Source of the DNA: JAIBJN01 sp963748205
GTDB taxonomy: Bacteria; Actinomycetota; Thermoleophilia; Gaiellales; Gaiellaceae
DNA length: 64,000 bases
Reading direction: 5' to 3'
Assembly: GCA_963748205.1 (NCBI GenBank)
Contig: CAVVIB010000023.1
Coordinates: 186,001-250,000, forward strand
Shown: in pieces, positions 27,684-37,830 of the stretch
Layout: the number at the start of each line of letters is the position of its first letter
How positions within the stretch are numbered: position 1 is the first letter of the stretch
Made by a program: the position numbers and the translations under genes
Notes under the pieces: generated by a model
Database searches by the model: none
What the model saw: only the letters and a program-made list of their open reading frames with translations
What the model was told of the DNA's origin: nothing

Positions 27684-28631
27684 CTACGGAACGCCGACCG
27701 GGGAACGGCGGCCGCGGGCGAACGTCCCGCGCGTCGCGCCGCTCGCGCGGGCGAAGCTCCAGGTGGCGCGCTCGTCGACGGCGAGCGTGACCGGGCCGTG
27801 CACGATCAGGGAGTCGCCGGCCTGCTCCTTCAGCAGGTCGGTGAAGAACCCCTCCGCGAGCCACTCGCGGCCGGGGGCGACGGTCGTCCGCGCGCGGATC
27901 CTCGTCAGGTTGTGCGAGAGCTCGTCGATCTGCTCGATCCACGGCCGGCGGACGAACGTCGTCGGGCCCTCGGGGAGGATGGAGGCGACGTCGGCTACGA
28001 GCCGCTCGCCCTCCTCGCGTTTGCTGACGAAGATCTCGATCGCGAGCTCCTTGACGCCCCGCGGGAGCACCTGGACGGCGGTGATCTGCGAGTTGTGGAC
28101 GTGGATGACCTCGCCGGTGACCGCGCGCAGCCGCGTGCGGCGGAGCGAGACCTCCTCGACGACGCCCTGGAGCTCGACGCCCGCGTGGATGGTGACCGTG
28201 TCGCCGACCGAGAACCAGCGCTCGGCGAACATGGTCAGGCCGGCGAGGATGTCGACGAGGATCCTCTGCGTGGCAAAGCCGGCCACGATGATCAGGAACG
28301 ACGCTCCGGCGATGGCCGTCAGCCGGTCGACTCCGCCGGTCAGTTGGGCGATCGAGAGGACGACTGCGGCGCCGAACGCGAGGTAGATGATCCCCGCGCG
28401 GATGATCGAGACGAGTGTCTCGCGGCGCTTGAGGTTCGCCATCTTGCCGGTCGCCTCGACGTCCGAGCTGTGGCGCCGGTCGTGCCAGTCGAGCACGCGC
28501 ATGGCCACCCACGCGCTCGAGCGCGCGACGAGCCAGGCCAGGGCGAACAGGCCGACGATGACCACGAGCCGCCCGAAGGGCGGGTACAGCGGCGTCTTCT
28601 GATTGAGGAGATCGACGAGAGGCTCGAGCAT
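27684..28631 (-). CDS. small-conductance mechanosensitive ion channel, MscS family
   Basis: A 315-aa channel that releases solutes on hypo-osmotic shock. Three membrane helices (about 21-42, 75-100, 102-130) include the pore-lining Gly/Ala-rich TM3 (AGASFLIIVAGFATQRILVDILAG). The beta domain follows with FSVGDTVTIHAGVELQGVVEEVSLRRTRLRA and HVHNSQI, the MscS signature. The cytoplasmic vestibule and a short C-terminal tail complete it. Confidence 0.92.
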   Translation of the reverse strand: MLEPLVDLLNQKTPLYPPFGRLVVIVGLFALAWLVARSSAWVAMRVLDWHDRRHSSDVEATGKMANLKRRETLVSIIRAGIIYLAFGAAVVLSIAQLTGGVDRLTAIAGASFLIIVAGFATQRILVDILAGLTMFAERWFSVGDTVTIHAGVELQGVVEEVSLRRTRLRAVTGEVIHVHNSQITAVQVLPRGVKELAIEIFVSKREEGERLVADVASILPEGPTTFVRRPWIEQIDELSHNLTRIRARTTVAPGREWLAEGFFTDLLKEQAGDSLIVHGPVTLAVDERATWSFARASGATRGTFARGRRSPVGVP

Positions 28632-28737
28632 GGCGGGGCGTTCCCTTCGCGTGGGGCTTCATTCACCGTAGCCAGAGTCCCGCCCGATCGATTCCCCGCT
28701 CCGCGGGTCCTAACCCGAGCTTAATGTTGGTGTTGCG

Positions 28738-29529
28738 TTAGCCCGAACAGGTGTCGGAATCGGCGCACCGGGCCAGGACGCGCACCGCCGGGATCACGCC
28801 GGTCGTCCGCCGGAGCTGGATGAGGAGGGAGGCGGCGTTGTTCTCGTAGTCGCTCTCCTCGAGGGCCGAATCGGGGTTGGCGCGGTGGACGAGGAGGTAG
28901 CGGCCGGGCGGAACGCTCGTCACGTCGAGGAACTGCCCCTCGCGGGCCGGCTCGTAGTCGTCGCCGTACCCGGGCGAGATTCCCTCGCTCACCGTGAGAA
29001 GCCCCGGCTGCCGGCGCCCGCACTCCTCCGTCCAGACCGCCTCGTCCGGCTCGTTCTCCAGCTGGGTGTCCGGGCTCGTCTCGTAGCGGTCGCCGAGGCA
29101 GAAGCCGGTCTTCGCGTCGGGCTCCACGAGCTCGCCGCTGCCTGCGTCGCGCAGCTCGTAGCTCTCGAAGCCGAGGAGGTGCCAGTGCGCGTGGGTCTCC
29201 GAGCGGACGTAGCGGATCTCCCCCTCGACCGATCGCTCCCGCGCCGAGCCGTCGGAGCTGCGCACGAGCTGCCGCACCTCCATGACGCGCCGGGAGCGGT
29301 CGGGGCGCTCGCCTTCGATGAGCAGCGGCCCGCGGCCGACGTTGTCGACCGCCGATGCGAACACGAGCCGGTACGTGTCGCCCTCCTGGACGATCGCGAC
29401 CTCCGTCGGGAGGGCCTGGTCGAGGTCGGGGAGGAGCTCTTCGGGCTCCTCGTCGCGCAGCAGGGCGAGGCCGGCGAAGGCGAGCGCTACCCCTGCGGCG
29501 GCGACAACGAGTGCGACGAGCCAGCGCAT
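28738..29529 (-). CDS. lysyl-oxidase-like exported protein
   Basis: A 263-aa protein with an N-terminal signal anchor (LVALVVAAAGVALAFAGLALL). The HAHWHLLGFESYELRD segment matches the copper-binding histidine cluster of the lysyl oxidase fold (PF01186), and it ends with a cysteine pair (RCADSDTCSG). Bacterial members are extracellular and poorly characterised; amine oxidase activity is possible but unproven. It follows the proline-rich membrane protein gene with 29 bases between. Confidence 0.8.
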   Translation of the reverse strand: MRWLVALVVAAAGVALAFAGLALLRDEEPEELLPDLDQALPTEVAIVQEGDTYRLVFASAVDNVGRGPLLIEGERPDRSRRVMEVRQLVRSSDGSARERSVEGEIRYVRSETHAHWHLLGFESYELRDAGSGELVEPDAKTGFCLGDRYETSPDTQLENEPDEAVWTEECGRRQPGLLTVSEGISPGYGDDYEPAREGQFLDVTSVPPGRYLLVHRANPDSALEESDYENNAASLLIQLRRTTGVIPAVRVLARCADSDTCSG

Positions 29530-29558
29530 CCGGGCTCAGGCCCGCGCGGGGAGGAAGG

Positions 29559-30343
29559 TCAGCTGCCCGGCCTGCCGCCCCCGCCCGGGCCGGTGGGGCC
29601 GGAGTCGGGGAGGCCGGGCCCCGGGAGCGGGGCGCCGGGAACGCGGTCGTCGGGCGGCGATGTCGGGACCGGGGGCGCCGGCGTCGGCGTCTGCCGCGGA
29701 GGCGGCGCCGGGGGCTCCTCGGGCGGCGGGGGTGGCGGTGCGGGAGGAGGGCTCGGCCGAACGACCGGCCCGCCGGTGCCGCCTCCCTTGGTGGGCGTCG
29801 GCTCCTGCCCTGTGAATCCGGAGGCCGACCTCGTGGTCGCGCGCGCGGGACTCGAGACGGCGACGGCATCGGAGCCTGCGTCCGCAGCGCCTGGGGCTCC
29901 GGGCCCGTTGCCGAAGACGACGACCTCGGGCTGCGGCCGGGTCGTCGGGCCGCTCGCCAGGTCGATCTCGGCGGAGACGGTGGAGCGCGCGAAGGCGACC
30001 GCGGCGTGCTCGGCCGGGGCGGGCTGGAACGCCGCGTCGGGGCTGAACACCCGCATCCAGAGGTAGATCGTGGTCGCGGTACCCGCCGCGAGGAGCGCGA
30101 GGTTCGCGCCCACGAGCATCGGCGGGCGTACGCCTGCGGCGCCGCGCCTGCCATGGCGACAGCCGGGAGCGCGAGAGCCGGTCGCGGCGCCACGAGCGGA
30201 AGGGGCAAGCTCTCGATGAGCGGGACGCCCGTCGCGCTCGCCTCGAGCGCGCACTCGGCGCGGTCGAACCCCATGCCGAGGCCAGGCACGACGACCTGGA
30301 AACCGCGCGGATCAAACTCTCGGCCGCAAACCCGGCAGCGCAT
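29559..30343 (-). CDS. zinc-ribbon, single-pass, proline-rich protein (one frameshift)
   Basis: The N-terminus (MRCRVCGREFDPRGFQVVVP, with a further Cys at AECALEA) is a zinc-ribbon-like module. After a break near 30130, which fits one extra base, a membrane helix follows (MLVGANLALLAAGTATTIYLW), and then a long Pro/Gly-rich tail with runs of 6-9 prolines that is presumably outside. The composition suggests a cell-wall-spanning anchor or scaffold. It is upstream of the lysyl-oxidase-like gene, and the two may work together at the cell surface. Confidence 0.6.
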
Positions 30344-30357
30344 CGCGCCGACTTATA

Positions 30358-32070
30358 TCAATCCAGGAGTCGCGCGTCCTCCCCCGCCGACACGACTCTG
30401 TTCTTGCCGGCCGCCTTCGCGCGGTAGAGGGCCCCATCCGCCGCGGAGAGCAGCTCCTCGGCGCTTCGCGCCGCGGGGAACGCGGCGACGCCGAAGCTGG
30501 CCGTGACCGGAGGCCGGTCGCCGCTGATCTCCGGGAGCCGCAGGCGCAGCAGCGCGGTCTGGAGGCGGCGGGCGAGCTGCTCTCCGCCGTCCAGGCCCGT
30601 CTCGGGGAGGAGGACGGCGAACTCCTCGCCGCCGTAGCGCACCGGCAGGTCGAAGTCGCGCACGTTCTCGCGCAGGACGTCGGCGAAGCGCTTGAGCACC
30701 TCGTCGCCCGCCTGGTGGCCGTACCGATCGTTGATCTGCTTGAAGTCGTCGAGGTCGGCGAGGACGAGCGAGAGTGGGTCGCCGAAGCGCTCCGCGCGCC
30801 GCACCTCGACCGCGAGGGTCTCCGTGAACCGCCGTCGGTTCGAGAGCTGTGTCAGCTCGTCCGTGATCGCCTGCCGCTTCACCGTGCGGTGCAGCCGCTC
30901 GTTCTCGATCGCGATCGTCGCCTGCGCGGCCAGCCAGTGGGCGAGCTGCTCCGACTCGCCGTCGAAGGAGCCGCCGGGCGGCGGGTAGAGCATGAGCTTG
31001 CCGATGCCCTGCTCGTCCGTGCCGAGCTTGAGCGCGAGCGGCTTGCCTCCCTCGTCCGGCTTCCCGGCGCGGACGACCTCGGTCCCGCCGCTGACGAGCC
31101 GGGCGCCGACCGCTCCCGTGGCCTCGATGGAGCTCTGGAGGATGACGGGGAGGAGCGCCTCGGGATCGTGCGTCGCGGCGAGCGCGTCTCCGACCAGGGC
31201 GACGGCCTCGCGCACACGCGCCTCGTCCGCGCTCGAGCGCACGTCGCGCGCGCGTCGGCCCTCGGTGGTCTCCGCTTCGCGCGCGGCCTCGCCACGGCGG
31301 CGCAGGAGCGCGCTGATCGTCCACGCCAGGAGAAGGGCGAGGGCGACCGTGGCCAGCGCCGCGATGAAGGCGCGCCGGCGCGTGTCGTCGACCGCGGCCG
31401 AGACGGGCGCGTCCGAGGAGAGCGCCGCGAGCCGGATGTCGGTGCCCTCGAGGAGCGGCGTGGAGACATAGCGGTAGGCCTCTCCACCCTGGCGCGTCGT
31501 CCCTTCCGTCCCGGGCGGGATGACGGTGTCCTCGGGGGCCGGAGGCGAGGAGGCGACCACCTCGTCGCCGTCCGTGACGACCATCGCGTCCATCTCGAGG
31601 ACGCCGGCGGCCCGGGCCAGGCGCTGGACGAGCTCCTCGTCGAGCGGCACCCCGACGACGACGCGGCCGATGGTCTCACCGTCCTCGCCGACGACGTCGA
31701 CGGCCCTGCTGGCCGGCCACGAGTCGCTGCCCGCCAGGAGCTCGTCGCCCGCGATGAGGCCGACGTTCCCCTCCGCGTCGGCGATCCGCTCGGCGGCCTC
31801 CGCGTTCCCCGTGGCGAGCGCGCGCTGCACCTGCATGGAGGCGGCGAGGCGGTCGGCGTGCAGCTGGGCCTCCGTCAGCGCGTCCGCGAACTCCTCGCGG
31901 CCGACGCGCATGTTCGCGGCGAGCCGCGTGTCGACCGTGTCGCGCTCCTGGCTCTGCGCGATCCGGCCCGCGACCCAGGTCGCGAGCACGACCACGACGG
32001 CCGCGAGCGCGAGCCCCCAGAGAACCTGCGCGAGCCTCCCGCGCGCCGCTCGCGGTGGAAATCTCGCCAG
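30358..32070 (-). CDS. membrane diguanylate cyclase: sensor, GAF and GGDEF domains
   Basis: About 570 aa. An N-terminal membrane helix and a second at about 235 frame an extracytoplasmic sensor. A GAF-like domain and then a GGDEF domain with intact active site (RYGGEEFAVLLPE) and DELTQLSNRRRF follow, so it should make cyclic di-GMP. The frame is open upstream of the GTG at 31995 and encodes the first helix (LWGLALAAVVVVLA); the only start candidate near AAGGAGGGAGG is CTG at 32070. The I-site RxxD is not obvious. Confidence 0.88.
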   Translation of the reverse strand: MARFPPRAARGRLAQVLWGLALAAVVVVLATWVAGRIAQSQERDTVDTRLAANMRVGREEFADALTEAQLHADRLAASMQVQRALATGNAEAAERIADAEGNVGLIAGDELLAGSDSWPASRAVDVVGEDGETIGRVVVGVPLDEELVQRLARAAGVLEMDAMVVTDGDEVVASSPPAPEDTVIPPGTEGTTRQGGEAYRYVSTPLLEGTDIRLAALSSDAPVSAAVDDTRRRAFIAALATVALALLLAWTISALLRRRGEAAREAETTEGRRARDVRSSADEARVREAVALVGDALAATHDPEALLPVILQSSIEATGAVGARLVSGGTEVVRAGKPDEGGKPLALKLGTDEQGIGKLMLYPPPGGSFDGESEQLAHWLAAQATIAIENERLHRTVKRQAITDELTQLSNRRRFTETLAVEVRRAERFGDPLSLVLADLDDFKQINDRYGHQAGDEVLKRFADVLRENVRDFDLPVRYGGEEFAVLLPETGLDGGEQLARRLQTALLRLRLPEISGDRPPVTASFGVAAFPAARSAEELLSAADGALYRAKAAGKNRVVSAGEDARLLD

Positions 32071-32107
32071 CGTTGCCGTCGTTCCTCCCTCCTTACGAAC
32101 TGAAAGT

Positions 32108-33046
32108 CTAGAACGTGGCCGCCCGCACGTTGGTCGCGATCAGCAGGAGGATCACGGCCGCTGCGATCAGGCGGTAGATGACGAAGATCGTGTAGTTGTG
32201 CCGGCGCACGTAGCCGAGGAGGCCCCAGATCGCCAGGAGGCCGCTTCCGGCCGCCGCGATCATGCCGACGACGAACGGCCCTTCCCAGCCCGGCGGCAGG
32301 TCGCCGAACAGGACGTCGGTGACGCCCTTCCAGAGCGAGGCCCCGAAGACGATGGGGATGAGGAGCAGGAAGGAGAAGCGCGCCGCGGAGTCCCTGTCGA
32401 GCCCGAGGAAGCGCGCCATCGTGATCGTGATCCCGGAGCGCGAGACCCCTGGCATGAGGGCGAGGCTCTGGGCGAAACCGACCGCGAGCGCGGTTCCGGG
32501 CCCGAGATCGGACATCTTCTTGGTCGCGGGCGTCTTGTCGGCAATCCAGAGGAGGACGCCGAAGACGGCGAGGAAGATGGCGATCTGCCACGGCTCCCCG
32601 AGGTTGCCTGCGATCAGGTTCTCGCCGAGCGCGCCGATCACCGCGGCCGGGACGGTTGCGATGGCGACGAACCAGGCGATCCGCTCGTCGGGCGAGGCGA
32701 TGCTGCGCCGTCGGACGCTCGCGAGCCAGGCCGCGATCAGGCGGGTGACGTCGTTCCAGAAGTAGGCGACCACGGCGACCAGGGTCCCGACGTGGAGGGC
32801 GACGTCGAACGTCTGGTTGAACTCCTCGTGCGTCTCGAGGTACTCCCACTCGAAGAGCCACGGGACGAGGATCAGATGGCCCGACGAGGAGATCGGAAGG
32901 AGCTCGGTGGCGCCCTGCACGACGCCGAGCACGAACGCCTGCCAGTTCGTCAGCGCTCCCGGCACTTCGCCGACGCCGGCGATGGCCAGGAGGGCGGCGA
33001 CGGCGAGAGCCCCGCCGGCGACGACCAGGATGCCGGCGCGACGCAT
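32108..33046 (-). CDS. uppP: undecaprenyl-diphosphatase
   Basis: Recycles the C55 lipid carrier for peptidoglycan and polysaccharide export (BacA family, linked to bacitracin resistance). The 312-aa polytopic protein has both catalytic segments, GVVQGATELLPISSSGH near the N-terminus and MPGVSRSGITITMA in the C-terminal half. It is divergent from the cytochrome gene with 23 bases between. Confidence 0.96.
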   Translation of the reverse strand: MRRAGILVVAGGALAVAALLAIAGVGEVPGALTNWQAFVLGVVQGATELLPISSSGHLILVPWLFEWEYLETHEEFNQTFDVALHVGTLVAVVAYFWNDVTRLIAAWLASVRRRSIASPDERIAWFVAIATVPAAVIGALGENLIAGNLGEPWQIAIFLAVFGVLLWIADKTPATKKMSDLGPGTALAVGFAQSLALMPGVSRSGITITMARFLGLDRDSAARFSFLLLIPIVFGASLWKGVTDVLFGDLPPGWEGPFVVGMIAAAGSGLLAIWGLLGYVRRHNYTIFVIYRLIAAAVILLLIATNVRAATF

Positions 33047-33069
33047 GGACGGGTTATCGTACGGCTCCG

Positions 33070-33591
33070 GTGAGCCGAAATGACGTCATCCTCGGGGTCG
33101 TCGCGCTCGTCCTCGTCGTCTTCAGCCTCGTCGTCTCGCTGGTCATCCCGCGGCGGGACCCGGGCTTTCCGGGACGGAACATCCGGATGTTCACCGTCGT
33201 CGCGATCCTGCTCGTGGTGGCGATGCTCGCGGCGGTCGAGGTCCTCGGCGAGGCGCACGAGAGCGAGGGCGGAGCCGAGCACACCGAGTCCGGCGCGACC
33301 GACACCGGCGAGCAGGGCGACACCGGCGGAGGGGGCGGAGGCGGCGGCGGCGGCGACCTCGCGGCCGGCGAGGAGATCTTCGTCGCCAACTGCGGCAGCT
33401 GCCACACGCTCGAAGCGGCCGGTACGACCGGGAACGTCGGGCCGAACCTCAACGACTCGAGCTTCGACCAGGGCGCGGTCGAGGAGCAGGTCACGCAGGG
33501 CGGCGGCGGCATGCCGGCCTTCGAGGGCCAGCTCTCCGAGGAGGAGATCCAGAACGTCGCCGCCTTCGTGGTCGCCAACGAGGACGGTTAG
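33070..33591 (+). CDS. membrane-anchored c-type cytochrome
   Basis: A 173-aa protein starting at GTG, with two N-terminal hydrophobic segments (7-26, 40-57), a Gly/acidic linker containing a run of ten glycines, and one class I haem domain outside. The haem motif is C108-G-S-C-H112, the likely axial Met is M148 in GGGGMPAF, and GPNLNDSSF lies between. It is an electron carrier in the respiratory chain. Confidence 0.9.
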   Translation: MSRNDVILGVVALVLVVFSLVVSLVIPRRDPGFPGRNIRMFTVVAILLVVAMLAAVEVLGEAHESEGGAEHTESGATDTGEQGDTGGGGGGGGGGDLAAGEEIFVANCGSCHTLEAAGTTGNVGPNLNDSSFDQGAVEEQVTQGGGGMPAFEGQLSEEEIQNVAAFVVANEDG

Positions 33592-33632
33592 CCCCCTAGC
33601 GCGCACCACGCGCGCGTAGAGACAATCCGCGC

Positions 33633-36234
33633 ATGCTCCTCGAGCGCTCTGACCAGCTCGCGGCGCTGGCGGAGGCGCTGGCGGAGGCGCGCGACAGCTC
33701 GCGGGGCACTCTCGCGCTCGTCGCCGGGGAGGCGGGCGTCGGGAAGACCAGCCTCGTGCGCGAGCTCACCCGCGCGGAGGCGCCGCAAGCACGCGTCCTC
33801 TGGGGGACGTGCGACGCGCTCTTCACGCCGGCCCCGCTGGCCCCGCTGGTCGACGTCGCCGAGCAGGTCGGCGGCTCGCTCGCCGAGCTGGTCGAGCGCG
33901 AGGCGCGCCCGTACCACGTCGTCTCCGAGCTCGTCCAGGAGCTGCGCGCGCGGGCGCCGACGATCCTCGTCCTCGAGGACGTGCACTGGGCCGACGAGGC
34001 GACGCTCGACGTCCTCCGGCTCCTGGGCCGGAAGCTCTCGGGCGTGCCGGCGCTTGCGATCGCGCCTACCGCGACGACGAGCTCGACCGCACGCACCCGC
34101 TCCGGATCGTGCTCGGCGGCCTCGGCTCCGGGGCCGGCGTCCTCCGGGTCGAGCTCCAGCCCTTGTCCCGGAGGCCGTGGCCCGGCTGGCGGAGCCGCAC
34201 GGCGTGGACGCCGAGGAGCTCCATCGCAAGACGGCCGGCAACTCGTTCTACGTCACTGAGGCGCTCGCCGGCGGCGAGGGGCAGATCCCGCCCACCGTCA
34301 GGGAGGCGGTGCTGGCCCGCGCGGCACGGCTCAGCCCGGAGGCGACGGCCGTGCTCGAGGCGGTCGCGGTCGTTCCGCCGCGCGCCGAGCTCTGGCTGCT
34401 CGAGCGGCTGGCAGGCGATACGGCCGACCATCTGGACGAGTGCCTGGCCTCGGGGATGCTGTCCGCCGAGGGGCAGGCCGTCGGCTTCCGGCACGAGCTG
34501 GCACGTCTGGCCCTCGACGACCACGTCCCGCCCGCGCGGAGGCGCGACCTCAACCGCGCTGCCGTTGCCGCGCTGGCGGAGCCGCCGTCCGGCGCGCCCG
34601 ACCTCGCCCGGCTGGCCACCACGCGGAGGCCGCCGGCGACGGCGAGGCGGTGCTCGAGTACGCGGCCGCCGCCGGCGAGCGAGCAGCCTCGCTCGCGGCC
34701 CACCGCGAGGCCGCGGCGCAGTTCGCGCGGGCGCTTCGCTACGCGGACGGCGCCGCCCCTTCCCACCGGGCCGCGCTCCTCGAGCGCCGTTCGTACGAGT
34801 GCTACCTCACCGACCAGGTCGAGGAGGCGGTGGAGGCGCGCCACGCGGCCCTCGAGCTCTGGCGCTCGGCGGGCGACACCCTGCGCGAAGGCGACTCCCA
34901 CCGCTGGCTCTCGCGGCTCTACTGGTTCCTCGGCTGGAACGCCGAGGCCGAGACCTCCGCCGCCGAGGCGGTGCGCCTGCTGGAGCCCTTGCCCGCCCGG
35001 CCGCGAGCTCGCGATGGCGTACTCGAACATGGCGCAGCTCCGCATGCTGGCCGAGGAGGCCGACGCGGCTGTCGAGTGGGGGACGCGGGCGATCGAGCTC
35101 GCCGAGAGCCTGGGCGATCGGGAGGTGCTCGTCCACGCGCTCAACAACGTCGGCACCGCGGAAGGGAAGGTCGACGCCGTGGCCGGCTGCGCGAAGGTGG
35201 AGCGAAGCCTCGAGCTCGCCCTGGAAGCCGACCTCGAGGAGCACGTCGTCCGCGCGTACACGAATCTCAGCTCCACCGCCCTGGGGGAGTACCGGTGGGC
35301 AACCTGCGAGTCGTACGCCGACGAGGGGATCGCCTATGCGACCGAGCGCGACCTCGACTCCTGGCGCCTCTACATGCTCGGGACGCGGGCGGTCGCCGCG
35401 CTGGAGCAGGGCCGGTGGGACGAAGCGGCGGAGACCGCGGGCGAGGTCGTCCGCAGCGGGAAAGCGGCGGCGATTCATCGCGCGCCCTCCCTCGTCGTCC
35501 TCGGGCACGTGAGGGCGAGGCGCGGCGATCCCGAGATGTGGCCCGTCCTCGACGAGGCGCTTGCGCTGGCCGAGCCGATCGGCGAGCTGCAGCGCCTCGG
35601 GCCGGTCGCCGTCGCGCGCGCCGAGGCGGCGCTTCTGGAGGGCAGGCCGGAGCTTGTCGCCGAGGAGACGGAGGCGGTCTACCGGCTCGCGCTCGACCGC
35701 GGCTCGGGCTTCGAGTTCGGGGAGCTCGCGTGGCTCCGGCGGCAGGCGGGAATCGAAGAGGCTCCGCCCGAGGGGGCCGCGGAGCCGTACGCCCTCATGT
35801 TTGCCGGAGACTGGAAACGTGCCTTCGAGTCCTGGACTGCGCTCGGCTGCCCGTACCACGCGGCCATGGCTCTCGGGTGCTCCGACGACGAGGACGACCT
35901 GCGCCGTGCGCTCAGCGAGCTCCAGCGGCTCGGCGCCCGGCCGGCGGCCGCGCAGGTCTCACGGCGCCTCCGCGAGCGGGGCGCCAGGGGCGTGCAGCGC
36001 GGCCCCCGCCCTTCGACGCGCGCGAACCCGGGCGGGCTCACCGACCGGGAGGTCGAGGTCCTCACGCTCGTCTCCGAGGGCCTGACGAACGCCGAGATCG
36101 CGGGACGCCTCTTCCTCTCGGAGAAGACGGTGGGACACCACGTCTCGGCGATTCTGCGCAAGCTCGGAGTGCGCACCCGGAGCGAGGCGAGCGCCGAAGC
36201 GGTGCGTCTGGGGATCCCCTCCCAAGATCGGTAG
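33633..36234 (+). CDS. LuxR-family regulator with ATPase and TPR regions (four frameshifts)
   Basis: A large LAL-type regulator of about 865 aa. The AAA ATPase carries Walker A GEAGVGKTSLVREL and Walker B ILVLEDVHWADEATLD. A long helical repeat region follows, ending in a LuxR helix-turn-helix (LTDREVEVLTLVSEGLTNAE, then KTVGHHVSAILRKLGV). Breaks fall at about 34065, 34170 and 34620 (each like one missing base) and 35000 (one extra base). Such proteins integrate ATP and an inducer to activate target operons; the ligand is unknown. It precedes the DUF4242 gene. Confidence 0.82.
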
Positions 36235-36330
36235 CGGCCGCGGCCAATCTGGGGAATTCGCCCGATGTGGAGCGCCTCCTGCGGGCTCGTACGGTGGAAC
36301 GACCGAAACGCGAGCCAAGGGAGGACGAAG

Positions 36331-36603
36331 ATGCCGAGGTACCTCGTCGAGCGCAGTTTCCCCGACGGGCTGGAGATTCCCATCAACGGCGACGGCGCGG
36401 CTGCCTGCCTCGACGTCGTCGGCAAGAACGCACTCGAAGGCGTCACCTGGGTGCATTCGTACGTCCGGCCCGACAAGAAGGTGTCGTTCTGCGTCTACGA
36501 CGGCCCCGATCCTGAGTCGATCAGGAAGGCGGCGTCGAGGAACGGGTTGCCGGTCGAGGGCATCACCGAGGTGCGGGTGCTGGATCCGTACTTCTACGCC
36601 TGA
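36331..36603 (+). CDS. DUF4242 (nickel-binding SCO4226-like) family protein
   Basis: A 90-aa ferredoxin-like barrel starting MPRYLVERSFPDGLEIP and containing WVHSYVRPDKKVSFCVYDGP, typical of DUF4242, whose Streptomyces member binds nickel. The ATG at 36331 follows AAGGGAGG. The physiological role is not known. Confidence 0.85.
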   Translation: MPRYLVERSFPDGLEIPINGDGAAACLDVVGKNALEGVTWVHSYVRPDKKVSFCVYDGPDPESIRKAASRNGLPVEGITEVRVLDPYFYA

Positions 36604-36634
36604 ACGGCTCGCAGGAGACCAAGGAGGCAAGCAG

Positions 36635-37234
36635 ATGAAGAGGATCCTCACCCTGCGCGCCGGCGCGCTGGCGGCCATGCTCGTCCTGGTCGTCGCCGGA
36701 GCGGCGGGGGCGCACTCGGACAGCGGCGATGCGGAACGCGGGCCAGGCGAAGCTCGCCGAGCAGCTCGCCGACGCGCGCATCGCCACCGCGAAGTACGCG
36801 CTCGACCTGGACGCGGCGAAGGCCGACGGCTGGAACCTCCAGATCACGCCCAACATGCCGAACATGGGCTTCCACTTCCTGAACCCCTCGGTGTCCGGGT
36901 TCGACGTGACGAAGCCGCCCATCCTCGTGTACGTGAAGCGGGGCGGCGACTGGCAGCTGGGCGCGCTCGAGTGGGTGTTCACGGAGCGGCCGCGGACGCC
37001 GCCGCTCAAGGGCGCGCAAGCTACGGCTCCTTCCCGGCGGCGTGCCACTACGCGGACGGGCAGTTCGTGCCGGCGCCGGCCGAGTCCGAGTGCGCGGCGA
37101 CGGCCCGGGGAGCGGCGCGGCGTTCACGTTCTGGCACCCGCGCCTGATCACGCTGCACGTCTGGCTCTGGTACCCGAACCGACGGGCTCTACGCCAGCAC
37201 GAACCCGTTCGTCGCGCCCTTCACCTCGGACTGA
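36635..37234 (+). CDS. exported protein of unknown function (about four frameshifts)
   Basis: A signal peptide (ALAAMLVLVVAGAAGAHSD) is followed, across breaks at about 36730, 37020, 37105 and 37190, by segments that join into one ~190-aa protein: YALDLDAAKADGWNLQITPN, FHFLNPSVSGFDVTKPP, GSFPAACHYADGQFV, TFWHPRLITLHVWLWYPN, and the final GLYASTNPFVAPFTSD. The pattern is that of a conserved actinobacterial secreted protein. AAGGAGG precedes the ATG. The function is unknown. Confidence 0.6.
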
Positions 37235-37254
37235 GGGGCACCGCCTGCGGTCAT

Positions 37255-37285
37255 GAGAGAGGGCGCCGATCCGGCGCCCTCTCTC
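37255..37285. terminator. bidirectional terminator between exported protein and tRNA-Ser
   Basis: Perfect 14-base arms (37255-37268 and 37272-37285) around a three-base loop. Confidence 0.8.
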
Positions 37286-37289
37286 GAGG

Positions 37290-37379
37290 CGGAGAGGGCG
37301 GGATTCGAACCCGCGACCCAGCTTTCACCGAGTACGCGATTTCCAGTCGCGCTCCTTAGGCCAACTCGGACACCTCTCC
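37290..37379 (-). tRNA. tRNA-Ser (GGA)
   Basis: Complete 90-nt class II tRNA: acceptor GGAGAGG paired with CCTCTCC, discriminator G, anticodon loop CTGGAAA (anticodon GGA), a long variable arm typical of tRNA-Ser, and T-arm GGTTCGAATCC. Confidence 0.95.
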
Positions 37380-37460
37380 GCGGCAGTCCCATCCTAGCTT
37401 CGCTGTTTCGCGAGCGGCCCCTCCCGGTACAACCGTGGGGCAAGCGAAACAGGAGGGCTC

Positions 37461-37805
37461 ATGCCGCCTCGTGGGGTCAAGAAGGGTACGAAGCGCGCAA
37501 GGCAATACGAGCACATCAAGGAGAGCGCCAAGGAACAGGGCGCCTCGACGGACCGCGCCGAGGAGATCGCGGCGCGCACGGTCAACAAGGAACGCGCGCG
37601 GTCGGGCGAAGCGCGGACGAGGTCGCGCACGTCCACCCGCGACATGTCCTCGAGCCGTCGCGGCGGCCTCCGCTCGGGCACGAATCGCCCCAAGGGCCGC
37701 ACCAAGGAGCAGCTCTACAACGAGGCCAAGAACCTCGGCATCGAGGGCCGCTCCAAGATGACGAAGGCGCAGCTCCAGCGCGCGATCGGCGGGAAGAAGT
37801 CGTAA
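37461..37805 (+). CDS. small basic protein annotated as plasmid-stabilisation/Rho-N-like, 114 aa
   Basis: Very basic and helical. The N-terminal KKGTKRARQYEHIKESAKE and EIAARTVNKERARSGEAR are characteristic of a family usually called plasmid stabilisation protein. The C-terminal TKEQLYNEAKNLGIEGRSKM resembles the Rho N-terminal/SAP-like helix-extended module that binds nucleic acid. It is probably a chromosomal DNA- or RNA-binding protein; no toxin partner is present. Confidence 0.75.
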   Translation: MPPRGVKKGTKRARQYEHIKESAKEQGASTDRAEEIAARTVNKERARSGEARTRSRTSTRDMSSSRRGGLRSGTNRPKGRTKEQLYNEAKNLGIEGRSKMTKAQLQRAIGGKKS

Positions 37806-37830
37806 GCGAGGGAGGGCTACCCTGCCGGCG

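Noticed and set aside
25267..28386. 1039-aa plus-strand ORF
   Set aside because: It joins pieces of the hydratase and aminotransferase in wrong frames and then the complement of the MscS gene; only short stretches are real, and they belong to the interrupted genes listed.
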